A stretch of DNA of 64,000 nt, from positions 62,001 through 126,000 of the forward strand of contig CAJUDH010000009.1 in assembly GCA_910584845.1 (NCBI GenBank), read 5' to 3'. Origin of the DNA: an uncultured Lachnospiraceae bacterium. GTDB lineage: Bacteria; Bacillota; Clostridia; Lachnospirales; Lachnospiraceae. Below are positions 43,293-51,896 of this stretch, in pieces. The position numbers and the translations under genes were made by a program. The notes under the pieces were generated by a model. That model was given only the letters and a program-made list of their open reading frames with translations. It had not been told where the DNA came from and searched no databases. Position 1 is the first letter of the stretch. Each line of letters opens with the position of its first letter.

Positions 43293-44666
43293 ATGGACAA
43301 TAAAGATACGAAAAAAATAAAGGGCGTCCGGATCCGGACCATTAATTACAGCATGATTTTGATGGCCAGCGCCCTCTATGTGTTGATAATCTATACGACG
43401 GTTCATCTGTCATTACAATATAAAAAATTAAGCGAGGCTACCGATACTTACATAGAAAGTGTGCGGCAAGCAAACCTGGTGACCAGCGCTTCCGATTATT
43501 TGACCATGAAGGCAAGGCTGTATGCGGTCAATAAAGACCCCAGCCAAGTGGAAAGTTATTTTACGGAAGTCCATGTTACCAAGCGGCGGGAACATGCCTT
43601 GTTCCAACTGGAGAAGGAAAATGCCAGCCCCGAAGCCTATGGCTACCTAAAGGATGCCTTGGAAAAATCCGAAGAGCTTATGAGGGTGGAGATTTATTCT
43701 ATGAAGCTGGTGGCTGTGGCCACAGGGCAGGACTTGGAAAGCTTCCCCCAGGAAGTAAGGGACATGCGCCTCACAGAAGAAGACCGTGCCTTAAGCAACG
43801 GGGCCATGCTGGAAAAGGCCGTCAAAATTGTGTTCGACGTGCCTTACGAGGATGCTAAAGAATCCATTTCCTATAACATTTCCAGGTTCATTGATACGGT
43901 GCTGGAATCCACCCAAATGCGCCAGATAGACAGTTCCCTGACTTTAAAGCGGGCAATGGAACGGCAAAGGCTTTATATCAGCCTGCTGTTTGTTTTAAAT
44001 ATCCTTAATTTTGTACTGGTGATTGCACTGATTGTCAAACCGCTGCAAGTTTACATCCGGTGTATTAAGGAAGACCGGATGCTGGAGATTTCCGGCGCTT
44101 ACGAATTTAAATACCTGGCCCTTACCTATAACGATATCTATGAGGTCAATGCGGCAAATGAGTCCATGCTGCGGCACAAAGCGGAGCATGACGCGCTTAC
44201 CGGATTGATTAACCGGGGCGGCTTTGACCAGCTTCGCCAGCTTTTGAAGGCGCAAAAAAAACCGATTGCCTTTTTGCTGATAGACGTAGATAAATTCAAA
44301 GAGGTGAACGATGAGCATGGCCATGAGGCCGGTGACAAGGTGTTGAAAAAAGTGGCGTCTTTATTGCGGGTCAGCTTCCGCTCCAAGGATTATGTAGCCC
44401 GGATAGGAGGGGACGAGTTTTCCGTCATCATGATGGATACCACCCCCCAAATGACGGAATTGATCCGGGAGAAAATCAATAATTTGAACTGGCGGCTGAA
44501 AAACCCCAACGACGGCCTTCCCCAGGTATCTTTAAGCGTGGGGGTAGCGTTTTCCGACACCGGTTTTACGGACAATTTGTATCCGGATGCGGACAGTGCC
44601 CTCTATCAGGTGAAAGAGAATGGCCGTTGCGGCTGTGACTTTTATGAGGATTACGAGGAGGAATAG
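43293..44666 (+). CDS. Membrane-bound diguanylate cyclase (GGDEF)
   Basis: 457 residues. Two transmembrane helices (about 18-40 and 230-252) flank an extracytoplasmic helical sensor domain, followed by a short linker and a GGDEF domain with DALTGLINRGGF, IDVDKFKEVNDEHGHEAGD and an intact RIGGDEFSVIM active site. Should make cyclic di-GMP in response to an external cue. No RxxD inhibitory site is obvious before the GGDEF motif. The start is ATG 43293 behind GAGGGG. The last 101 bases overlap the AraC regulator gene on the other strand. Confidence 0.92.
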   Translation: MDNKDTKKIKGVRIRTINYSMILMASALYVLIIYTTVHLSLQYKKLSEATDTYIESVRQANLVTSASDYLTMKARLYAVNKDPSQVESYFTEVHVTKRREHALFQLEKENASPEAYGYLKDALEKSEELMRVEIYSMKLVAVATGQDLESFPQEVRDMRLTEEDRALSNGAMLEKAVKIVFDVPYEDAKESISYNISRFIDTVLESTQMRQIDSSLTLKRAMERQRLYISLLFVLNILNFVLVIALIVKPLQVYIRCIKEDRMLEISGAYEFKYLALTYNDIYEVNAANESMLRHKAEHDALTGLINRGGFDQLRQLLKAQKKPIAFLLIDVDKFKEVNDEHGHEAGDKVLKKVASLLRVSFRSKDYVARIGGDEFSVIMMDTTPQMTELIREKINNLNWRLKNPNDGLPQVSLSVGVAFSDTGFTDNLYPDADSALYQVKENGRCGCDFYEDYEEE

Positions 44667-45558
44667 GCGGATGCTGCCCGTGCATACGGAATTCCCTGGG
44701 GGTCATGCCGAACCGTTCTTTGAATTTCCGGTTAAAATAGGACAGGTTTTCAAAGCCGGATTCCGACGCTACGGCCAGGACAGAACCCTCGGAGGACAAA
44801 AGCAGCCGGGAGGCCATGGTAAGCCGGTAGTCGTTTAAGTATGCGGTAAAGGACAGGCCGAAGGTATGTTTAAAAAATTTCATGAAATGAGACTGGCTGA
44901 ACCCTACAAAGTCCGCCAGTTTTTTTATGGAAAGCGTTTCGTTATAATGCTGCTCGATGTATTTTAAGATCTGCCGTGATTTTTCCAGTGAACGGCGGCG
45001 GGTGGGGTCGGCGTGGGGGCGCAGGGTTACCAGCCCGTGCTGGTACAGCGAGAAAAAGAACTCAAACAGCTTCCCCTTGATGACCAGTTCAAAAGCTTTT
45101 GGGAACGTACGCCTGACCTGGTCGATTTCATCCAGGCAGGCGGCAGCGGCTGGATAAGGCGGCGTGCCCGGGCGCAGGCAAAAAGGCAGCTCCATTTGGC
45201 GCAGGGCGATGGGGGCCAGGTAAGTTTCCCAGGCGCTGTCAGGCTGGCGGGAGCTTAAAAGCCATAGGGGGAAAATAATGTTTTCATATTCCATGGTTTC
45301 CTGGTTTAACTGGCCTATGGAATGGAGCTGGCCGGGGCAGACGATAACAATGTCGCCGGCAGATACTTTTAAAGGGGAAAAATCCAGGGTAACAGTCCCA
45401 GCCCCTTTTTTGATATAGATCAATTCCATCTCGTCGTGCCAGTGCAGGGGGACTTGCTTAAAATCTTGGGGGATGGAGCAAGGGTAGGTCAGGTAAGGGA
45501 AAGGGTTGTCGTGGTGGCGGGGCTTTTCCTGATAGTTTTCATATTCGATAATGTTCAT
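44566..45558 (-). CDS. AraC family transcriptional regulator with cupin domain
   Basis: 330 residues. The N-terminal cupin domain (QVPLHWHDEMELIYIKKGAG, VSAGDIVIVCPGQLHSI) probably binds a sugar. The C-terminal AraC DNA-binding domain spans about 190-290 with ETLSIKKLADFVGFSQSHFMKFF and VLAVASESGFENLSYFNRKFKERFGMTPREF. The last 45 or so residues, Pro/His-rich, lie antisense to the cyclase gene end and are not part of the usual domain. Divergent to glycogen phosphorylase, a possible target. Confidence 0.92.
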   Translation of the reverse strand: MNIIEYENYQEKPRHHDNPFPYLTYPCSIPQDFKQVPLHWHDEMELIYIKKGAGTVTLDFSPLKVSAGDIVIVCPGQLHSIGQLNQETMEYENIIFPLWLLSSRQPDSAWETYLAPIALRQMELPFCLRPGTPPYPAAAACLDEIDQVRRTFPKAFELVIKGKLFEFFFSLYQHGLVTLRPHADPTRRRSLEKSRQILKYIEQHYNETLSIKKLADFVGFSQSHFMKFFKHTFGLSFTAYLNDYRLTMASRLLLSSEGSVLAVASESGFENLSYFNRKFKERFGMTPREFRMHGQHPPIPPRNPHKSHSRNGHSLSPDRGHCPHPDTNCP

Positions 45559-45609
45559 AAGCGCGTGCTTTTCTCCCGGGCATTGCCATCGTATTTTGTA
45601 TTTGATAGG

Positions 45610-45639
45610 ATTGTATCATGTTTTTCCAGAATAATGCAA
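45610..45639 (-). promoter_or_regulatory. Promoter of the AraC regulator gene
   Basis: On the minus strand TTGCAT, 18 bases, TACAAT, about 50 bases before the start codon. Confidence 0.7.
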
Positions 45640-45757
45640 GAAAAAAGGCTGGATTCGGGCATATAATACAAATTAGGTTGAAATATTTTTGCTGGCTTGC
45701 CAGTGGAAAAGGGCCTGATAAGGCGTGTAAACAAAGCGTAAGAACAAGGAGGCGTTT

Positions 45758-48016
45758 ATGGGGAAACTTGCGGAAGCGTTAAAGGAAAAGTGTGGCAAAG
45801 AGATCCAGGCGTGCGACAACCGCCAATTGTACCAGGCTTTGTTGGCTATGGTGCAGGAGGAAGCGGCGAAACGGGAAAGCGGCGAAGGAAAAAAGAAAAT
45901 TTATTATATTTCTGCAGAATTTTTGATCGGGAAACTTCTGTCAAATAACCTGATCAATTTAGGGTGGTATGACGAAGTGAGGGACGCGCTGGCAGATGCC
46001 GGCAAAGCCTTGTGCGACATCGAGGAGGCCGAACCGGAGCCGTCCCTGGGCAATGGCGGCCTAGGGCGCCTGGCAGCCTGTTTTTTAGATTCCATGTCCG
46101 GCCTGGGGCTAAACGGCGCCGGGATCGGGCTGAATTACCATCTGGGCCTGTTTAAGCAGGAGTTTGAAGACGGGCTGCAAAAAGAAGTCCCCAATCCCTG
46201 GATGGAAGGCCAAAGCTGGCTGATCCGCAGGGAAGTTTCTTACCCGGTCCGGTTTGGGAAGCTGACCGTACACTCCCGGCTTTACGATATTGCGGTAACC
46301 GGATACCATAACCGGACCAATTGGCTGCATTTGTTTGACGTGGAAACAATAGACGAAGGGATTGTGGAAAAAGGGATTTCCTTTGACAAAGAAGACATCG
46401 CCAAAAACCTGACCCTGTTTTTGTACCCGGACGACAGTGATGAGGCAGGGAGGAAACTGCGGATTTACCAGCAGTATTTTATGGTCAGCAACGGGGCCCA
46501 GATGATTCTGGATGAGTGCGTGAAAAAAGGGTGTACCCTCCATGACCTGCCGGATTATGCGGTAATCCAAATCAACGATACCCATCCGTCCATGGTGATC
46601 CCGGAGCTGATCCGGCTGCTCACGGAGCGGGGGATTGATTTTGATGAAGCGGTGGAGATCGTAAAAAAGGCCTGTGCCTACACAAACCATACAATTTTGG
46701 CAGAAGCCCTGGAAAAATGGCCCATTGCCTATCTGAAAGAGGTAGTGCCCCAGTTGGTCCCCATCATAGAAATTTTGGACGGCCGGATCCGCCGCCGGTT
46801 TGAAGACCCGTCCGTGGCGATAATTGATTCGACGGACCTGGTGCATATGGCCCATATGGATATCCACTATGGCTTTAGCGTGAACGGGGTGGCCTATTTG
46901 CACACCGAGATCCTTAAAAATACTGAGCTGAAAGCATTTTACCAGCTGTACCCGGAGAAATTCAACAACAAGACCAACGGCGTTACGTTCCGCCGGTGGC
47001 TGCTGCACTGCAACCACCCCCTGGCAGACTTTATCACCGGAAAAATCGGGGCGGGATATAAAAAAGACGCGGATGAGCTGGAGAAATTGGGCGCCTTTGA
47101 CGACGAAGCGTCCCTAAGGGGGCTTTTGGAGATTAAACATCAGAATAAAGTGGCATTGAAGCATTATCTGTGGGAGACGCAAGGGGTTGACGTGGACGAG
47201 GATTCAATTTTCGACATTCAGATTAAACGGCTGCATGAATATAAACGGCAGCAGATGAATGCCTTGTATGTGATCCATAAGTATCTGGAGATTAAAAAGG
47301 GAAAAATCCCCTCCACGCCAATTACGGTGATTTTTGGGGCAAAGGCAGCCCCGGCCTATGTAATCGCCAAGGACATTATCCACTTGATCTTGTGCCTGGA
47401 AAAAATCGTAAACCGGGATCCGGAAGCCAGCCCTTACCTGAAAGTGGTAATGGTGGAGAATTATAATGTGGCAAAAGCAGAAAAGCTGATCCCGGCCTGT
47501 GATATTTCCCAGCAGATTTCCCTGGCTTCCAAGGAGGCCAGCGGCACCGGGAATATGAAATTCATGCTTAACGGGGCTGTGACCCTGGGCACGATGGACG
47601 GTGCCAACGTGGAGATCGCCGATTTGGTTGGGGAAGATAATATCTATATTTTTGGGGAATCCAGCGAGACGGTAATTGGCCACTATGAAAAAGCTGACTA
47701 CGTGCCAAAAGATTATTATGAGAAAGACGAGGATATTAAAGAAGCCGTGGATTTCCTTGTAGGTAAGGAGATGACGGCTGTAGGGCACAAAGAGAGCCTG
47801 GAACGGCTGCATAAAGAGCTGCTGGATAAAGACTGGTTTATGACGCTTCTGGATTTCCAAAGCTATGTCAAAGCCAGGGAGCAGGCGTATGCGGACTATG
47901 AGGACAGGATAAGCTGGGCAAAGAAGATGCTGGTAAATATCAGCAAAGCCGGATTCTTTTCCTCTGACCGGACCATCCGGGAATATGACCGGGATATTTG
48001 GAAATTAAGCGAATAA
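45758..48016 (+). CDS. glgP: Glycogen/starch/alpha-glucan phosphorylase
   Basis: 752 residues. Releases glucose-1-phosphate from alpha-1,4-glucans using PLP. AEFLIGKLLSNNLINLG, EPEPSLGNGGLGRLAACFLDS, IQINDTHPSMVIPELIRLL, DIQIKRLHEYKRQQMNAL and the PLP-lysine segment EASGTGNMKFMLNGAVTLGT are all intact. It is shorter than the 800-840-residue forms, lacking much of the regulatory N-terminus. AAGGAGG precedes the ATG. Single gene next to a divergent AraC regulator. Confidence 0.96.
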   Translation: MGKLAEALKEKCGKEIQACDNRQLYQALLAMVQEEAAKRESGEGKKKIYYISAEFLIGKLLSNNLINLGWYDEVRDALADAGKALCDIEEAEPEPSLGNGGLGRLAACFLDSMSGLGLNGAGIGLNYHLGLFKQEFEDGLQKEVPNPWMEGQSWLIRREVSYPVRFGKLTVHSRLYDIAVTGYHNRTNWLHLFDVETIDEGIVEKGISFDKEDIAKNLTLFLYPDDSDEAGRKLRIYQQYFMVSNGAQMILDECVKKGCTLHDLPDYAVIQINDTHPSMVIPELIRLLTERGIDFDEAVEIVKKACAYTNHTILAEALEKWPIAYLKEVVPQLVPIIEILDGRIRRRFEDPSVAIIDSTDLVHMAHMDIHYGFSVNGVAYLHTEILKNTELKAFYQLYPEKFNNKTNGVTFRRWLLHCNHPLADFITGKIGAGYKKDADELEKLGAFDDEASLRGLLEIKHQNKVALKHYLWETQGVDVDEDSIFDIQIKRLHEYKRQQMNALYVIHKYLEIKKGKIPSTPITVIFGAKAAPAYVIAKDIIHLILCLEKIVNRDPEASPYLKVVMVENYNVAKAEKLIPACDISQQISLASKEASGTGNMKFMLNGAVTLGTMDGANVEIADLVGEDNIYIFGESSETVIGHYEKADYVPKDYYEKDEDIKEAVDFLVGKEMTAVGHKESLERLHKELLDKDWFMTLLDFQSYVKAREQAYADYEDRISWAKKMLVNISKAGFFSSDRTIREYDRDIWKLSE

Positions 48017-48039
48017 AAGCGGATAAAGGAGGGGGCAGC

Positions 48040-48279
48040 TGCCGCATGTTGCCATGCCTTTTTTCAACGCACACAGACGAATGTTGCAAAGGCTGTCATA
48101 GTATACCGTTTTAACCCCGTTTACACGGCAGCCTTCGCAGTTGATATGTTCGGGCAGAATGGGGCATTATTTGACTCGGCCCATAAGTTTGCGGTTTTCT
48201 CACGCAATGCCTGGCCGTCATGGGGTGTTGCAAGCTAGGCGTCGCTTTTTTCACAGTGCAGCCCACAGTATGCAATCAT
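48040..48279 (-). pseudogene. DUF3795 protein remnant
   Basis: Reading the minus strand from ATG 48279 gives MIAYCGLHCEKSDA, then an in-frame TAG, then LATPHDGQALREKTANLWAE. After a one-base frameshift near 48165 the next frame reads ILPEHINCEGCRVNGVK and CALKKGMATCGSC. The Cys-x2-Cys pattern and CGLHC start are typical of the cysteine-rich DUF3795 family. The 3' end is lost next to the glgP stop. Non-functional. Confidence 0.7.
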
Positions 48280-48494
48280 ATTCCTCATTGTCAGGTACTT
48301 CCGTTTATGCTTTATCGCTATCTCAATGGTACCACAAGCCCAAAGTTATGGAAACCGGGGATTTTCGGCCAGGTTTCTTACCGCCGGACCGGCGGGGCGC
48401 TTTTCAGGGCCAGGGAATATACAGGCCCGGGGCACGCCGGCACGAAAAAACATCCTTGCTGAATGGGGAAATAAGAAACCGGAGGTGCGTGTAT
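48280..48494 (+). other. Gap between the two decayed genes
   Basis: No convincing coding sequence; a long + strand open frame here merely leads into the PARG-like pseudogene. GGAGGTG at 48481 is the SD of that pseudogene. Confidence 0.4.
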
Positions 48495-48943
48495 ATGCGG
48501 ATGGATAATATAGAAATGTTTCAGGATACGCTGAGAATATTAAAACAGGGAAGCTATAAGGTAAACGGAAGGGCTGTAGGCCTAAAGCTGCCGAAAAAAG
48601 CTATGGAGACAATCCATGTCTTGCTCCCGGAGGATGTACAGGATATTTGCAGCCGCACGGATTAAAAAAAACCCATGTTATAGGCAGATGCGGTTATGGA
48701 TGTGAAAACAGGGGTTCTTTTGCTGTTGCAAGGCAGCAATATCAAATATCCGGTTATAGGTTTTGGGAGGGGGAAGCAAAGCCGGTACTTGTCCTGAATT
48801 TTGCAAATCCGGTGCATCCGGGAGGCGGTGTCCGCCGTGGCGCAAGGGCGCAGGAGGAAGACCTTTGCAGGAAAAGCCCGCTTTTGATAACTTCTATAGG
48901 GAAGAAAACCAGAAAGGGCAGGAACATGCCATTGGATCATGAG
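48495..48943 (+). pseudogene. PARG-like macrodomain protein (TIGR02452/DUF2263), frameshifted and truncated
   Basis: ATG 48495 behind GGAGGTG encodes a normal-looking N-terminus (NIEMFQDTLRILKQGSY) that stops at 48665. In the next frame the protein continues KKTHVIGRCGYGCENRGSFAVARQ and reaches the family hallmark LNFANPVHPGGGVRRGARAQEEDLCRKS, the loop that binds ADP-ribose in bacterial poly(ADP-ribose) glycohydrolases. The frame change coincides with a run of eight A at 48664-48671. The C-terminal half (over 100 residues) is missing and the remnant ends in a terminator. Could be partly an assembly error, but the C-terminal loss is independent of it. Confidence 0.75.
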
Positions 48944-48944
48944 T

Positions 48945-48984
48945 AAAAGCATATCCGGTAACAAAAACCGGATATGCTTTTTTT
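48945..48984 (+). terminator. Terminator after the PARG-like pseudogene
   Basis: AAAAGCATATCCGGT pairs with ACCGGATATGCTTTT, a near-perfect 15-bp stem ending in a T-run; the flanking A-run allows use on both strands. Confidence 0.9.
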
Positions 48985-49203
48985 CTGCCGGATAGCGATC
49001 AACCATTTACGTTTATCAAATGAATGAAGGAAGCCCTTCTTGCGGACGGCAGCCCATGCGGCCGGGACGAAGGCCCCTTGCACTTGGGAAGGCCTTGCCA
49101 GTTCCTTTTTTATCTGTTAAAATGGAAAAAATTTATATTGCCATAAATTTTCCGTTTTCATCCGTATAGTAAATACAAGGCTGGGGCAAAAGAGGATAAC
49201 GCC
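48985..49203. other. Intergenic region before the ECF sigma gene
   Basis: No gene seen. AT-rich sequence at 49115-49180 should hold the sigma factor promoter, but I cannot pick a clear -35/-10 pair; an ECF-type autoregulated promoter is possible. Confidence 0.4.
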
Positions 49204-49728
49204 ATGAATGATCAACAGTTTCAAGAAAATATTGGCCGTATTTGTAAAAACGACCAGGAGGGGCTTCGCATGATTTATGAAGATTACTGCGCCCTGGTCT
49301 ATTCCGTGACGACGGAAATTTTACATAACCGGGAAGATGCCGAGGACGTAACTTCGGAGTTTTTTATCCGGTTGTGGGACATTGCCCATACATACCGCCC
49401 GGGAAAGGGCCATAGGGCGTGGATGATCACCATTGCCCACAACATGGCGATTGATTATTTGCGCAAACACAAGAAGGAGAACCGGACCGGGGATATTTTG
49501 GATAACCTCCAGTCGGGAAAAAGCTCCATGGAAGAGCGCCTTTGCCACAAACTCAGCCTTGAGCAGGCCCTGGCTACCCTTAAGGAGGAAGAGAGGCAGA
49601 TTGTCAACCTGAAAATCATGGGGGAACTTACGTTTCGGGAGATTGCATCGGTTTTGAAGAAACCGCAAGGGACCGTGGCATGGCTCTACCGGTCGGCGAT
49701 TGGGAAGTTGAAAGAGGTGCTGCTATGA
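49204..49728 (+). CDS. ECF-type RNA polymerase sigma factor
   Basis: 174 residues. Sigma region 2 (IYEDYCALVYSVTTEILHNREDAEDVTSEFFIRLWD and AWMITIAHNMAIDYLRKHKK) binds the -10 element and region 4 (LKEEERQIVNLKIMGELTFREIASVLKKPQGTVAWLYRSAIGKLK) the -35. Its stop overlaps the start of the next gene (ATGA), a sigma/anti-sigma arrangement. Confidence 0.93.
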   Translation: MNDQQFQENIGRICKNDQEGLRMIYEDYCALVYSVTTEILHNREDAEDVTSEFFIRLWDIAHTYRPGKGHRAWMITIAHNMAIDYLRKHKKENRTGDILDNLQSGKSSMEERLCHKLSLEQALATLKEEERQIVNLKIMGELTFREIASVLKKPQGTVAWLYRSAIGKLKEVLL

Positions 49729-51680
49729 TGGATAAGAAGCGGTTCATACAAGAATATAAGAAATTAAAGCAGGAGGCGGCGCCGGACCTTTGGGGCAGGA
49801 TCGAAGGGGGCTTGAGGAGCCATCCGGAGCGGCCAACCGGCGGAGAAGGGATGGGAATGGAAAAGAAGCCTGGCAAGCCGGTTTTTTGGCAAGGGAAACC
49901 GGTATATCAATTAGCGGCTGCTGCCGCTGCCATGCTGGCGTTGGCAATTGTGGCCCCGCAAATTACGGGGCAGAATAAAAACACGGCTTCAGGGGAAGCA
50001 CCGGCTATGGAGGCGCAGGTTATGGCGGAGGGGGGAGACGCCGGGGGCGCTGCCGAGACCACTGCCGCTGGAACCTGGGCAATCGCCGCGGCAGAAGACG
50101 GGATGGCGGAAGCCGCGGCGCCAAAAGAGGCAGCGGGCGGGGCCATGTTGCAGGAAGCAGAAGGGGCGGCGCCACAGCCGGCACAAAGAATAGCCCCCCA
50201 GGCTGTGCCGGAAAGGGAGGCTAAGGCCGCCGAAGATATGAAAAACGGGGGAAGGGATGGGGCCAATGGCAGCGGGGGCTTCCGGAGGGAAGAGTACGGC
50301 TACCTTTCAGAAAACGGTTTTCAAAAGGTGGCAAAGGAGCCGGTGTCTACGTTTTCCGTGGACGTGGACACGGCTTCCTATGGCAATATCCGCCGGATGG
50401 TCCGTTCGGGGGTACCGGTACCGGAAGACGCCGTGCGGATTGAGGAGATGATCAATTATTTCCCTTATGACTATCCGGATCCAAAAGGAAAAGAACCTTT
50501 TTCCGTGACCACCGAATATTCTGATTGCCCCTGGAAGGAGGGCCACCGTTTGCTGCTCATCGGACTGAAGGCGAGAGATATTGATTTTGAACGGCGCCCG
50601 GCTTCCAATTTCGTATTTTTGCTGGACGTGTCCGGCTCTATGTATTCGGACGACAAGCTGCCCCTGGTGCAAAAATCCTTTGCCATGCTGGCCCAGAACC
50701 TGACAGAAAACGATTGTGTTTCCATTGTGACTTATGCCGGGGAGGAACAGGTAGTGTTGGACGGGGCCCCCGGGGATCAGGCGGCGAGGATCGCCGCCGC
50801 AATCGAGGATTTAGAGGCAGGCGGGCCTACGGCCGGGGCGGCAGGCATCCAGAAAGCTTATGAGCTGGCAGAAAAGCATTTTATCCCCGGTGGGAACAAC
50901 CGGGTGATTTTGGCCACGGACGGAGATATGAACGTAGGGGCCAGCAGCGAAGGGGAGCTGGTCCGGCTGGTACAGGAAAAGAAAAAGGGCGGCGTCCACC
51001 TGTCTGTGCTGGGGGTGGGCACAGGAAACCTCCAGGACAGCAAAATGGAAGCGCTGGCAGATAACGGAGACGGCAATTACCACTACCTGGACAGCCTGAT
51101 GGAGGCAAAAAAGGTGCTGGTGGAAGAAATGTGCGGGACGCTGGTTACCGTGGCCAAAGATGTAAAAATCCAGGTGGAGTTCAATCCGGAATATGCATCT
51201 GCTTACCGGCTGATAGGCTATGAGGACCGTTTGTTGGCCAACGGAGATTTTGACAACGACCAGGTGGACGAGGGGGAAATCGGGGCCGGACACCGGGTCA
51301 CGGCCCTGTACGAGGTCATTCCGGCAGACAAAGGCGCCCAGGAAGGAAGGGAGTTGAAGTATCAGGCCCCCGGCAGTTTTGTGGGTAGCAGCGAGCTATT
51401 GACGGTAAGCCTGCGTTATAAAAAGCCCGACGGAAATGCCAGTATGCGGATGGAGCACCCGGTAGAGGCGCTAAGCTATCGGAAGGAACAATCAGAAAAT
51501 ATGGCTTTTGCCTCAGCGGTAGCGGAGTTTGGCATGGTGCTTAAAGACAGCAAATACAAAGGTTCTTCTACCTATAAAAGCGTGGCGGAACTGGCGGAGG
51601 CTTGCGTCCGTCTGGATTCCGATAGCTACCGGAAAGAGTTTTTGGAATTGGTCCAGGAAGCTGAGCGTATGTACCGGTGA
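49725..51680 (+). CDS. Membrane VWA-domain protein (YfbK-like) with putative anti-sigma N-terminus
   Basis: 651 residues. The first 55 or so are cytoplasmic and helical (FIQEYKKLKQEAAPDLWGRIEGGL), then one transmembrane helix (QLAAAAAAMLALAIVA, about 67-82) and an Ala/Glu-rich spacer. A YfbK-type N-domain (YGYLSENGFQKV, TFSVDVDTASYGNIRRMV) precedes a VWA domain with intact MIDAS LLDVSGSMYSDDK and ILATDGDMNVG, then a DUF3520-like C-terminus. Its coupling to the sigma gene suggests that the short cytoplasmic part holds the sigma factor while the VWA part senses wall or surface state; that is inference. No HxxxCxxC zinc anti-sigma motif is seen. Confidence 0.85.
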   Translation: MMDKKRFIQEYKKLKQEAAPDLWGRIEGGLRSHPERPTGGEGMGMEKKPGKPVFWQGKPVYQLAAAAAAMLALAIVAPQITGQNKNTASGEAPAMEAQVMAEGGDAGGAAETTAAGTWAIAAAEDGMAEAAAPKEAAGGAMLQEAEGAAPQPAQRIAPQAVPEREAKAAEDMKNGGRDGANGSGGFRREEYGYLSENGFQKVAKEPVSTFSVDVDTASYGNIRRMVRSGVPVPEDAVRIEEMINYFPYDYPDPKGKEPFSVTTEYSDCPWKEGHRLLLIGLKARDIDFERRPASNFVFLLDVSGSMYSDDKLPLVQKSFAMLAQNLTENDCVSIVTYAGEEQVVLDGAPGDQAARIAAAIEDLEAGGPTAGAAGIQKAYELAEKHFIPGGNNRVILATDGDMNVGASSEGELVRLVQEKKKGGVHLSVLGVGTGNLQDSKMEALADNGDGNYHYLDSLMEAKKVLVEEMCGTLVTVAKDVKIQVEFNPEYASAYRLIGYEDRLLANGDFDNDQVDEGEIGAGHRVTALYEVIPADKGAQEGRELKYQAPGSFVGSSELLTVSLRYKKPDGNASMRMEHPVEALSYRKEQSENMAFASAVAEFGMVLKDSKYKGSSTYKSVAELAEACVRLDSDSYRKEFLELVQEAERMYR

Positions 51681-51814
51681 CCGGGCAAGGCGCGCCCGGA
51701 ATAACGGCGATGGCGTGCCTGTCCCAAGGGTTTTCACATGAAAAACGACACAACTTTCCCCTTGTAGGATAATCAGCAATAATGGTGTTTGCTTTTGCAG
51801 GCGGATAGGGTTAT

Positions 51815-51856
51815 ATTGAGGGTAATAAAAGAAGTAAGGGTTACCCTCAATTTTTA
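51815..51856 (+). terminator. Terminator upstream of yitT
   Basis: ATTGAGGGTAA pairs perfectly with TTACCCTCAAT, followed by TTTT. It probably ends the sigma/VWA transcript; it is only 41 bases from the yitT start, so yitT would need a promoter inside or after it, or read-through. Confidence 0.8.
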
Positions 51857-51896
51857 TGCGCTCCCTAAGTGACATAGGGGTAAAGGAGAAGGAGTT

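Noticed and set aside
48141..48494. Upstream part of a 174-residue + strand open frame
   Set aside because: It is antisense to the DUF3795 remnant and has no protein-like features; only the part from 48495 belongs to a recognisable gene.
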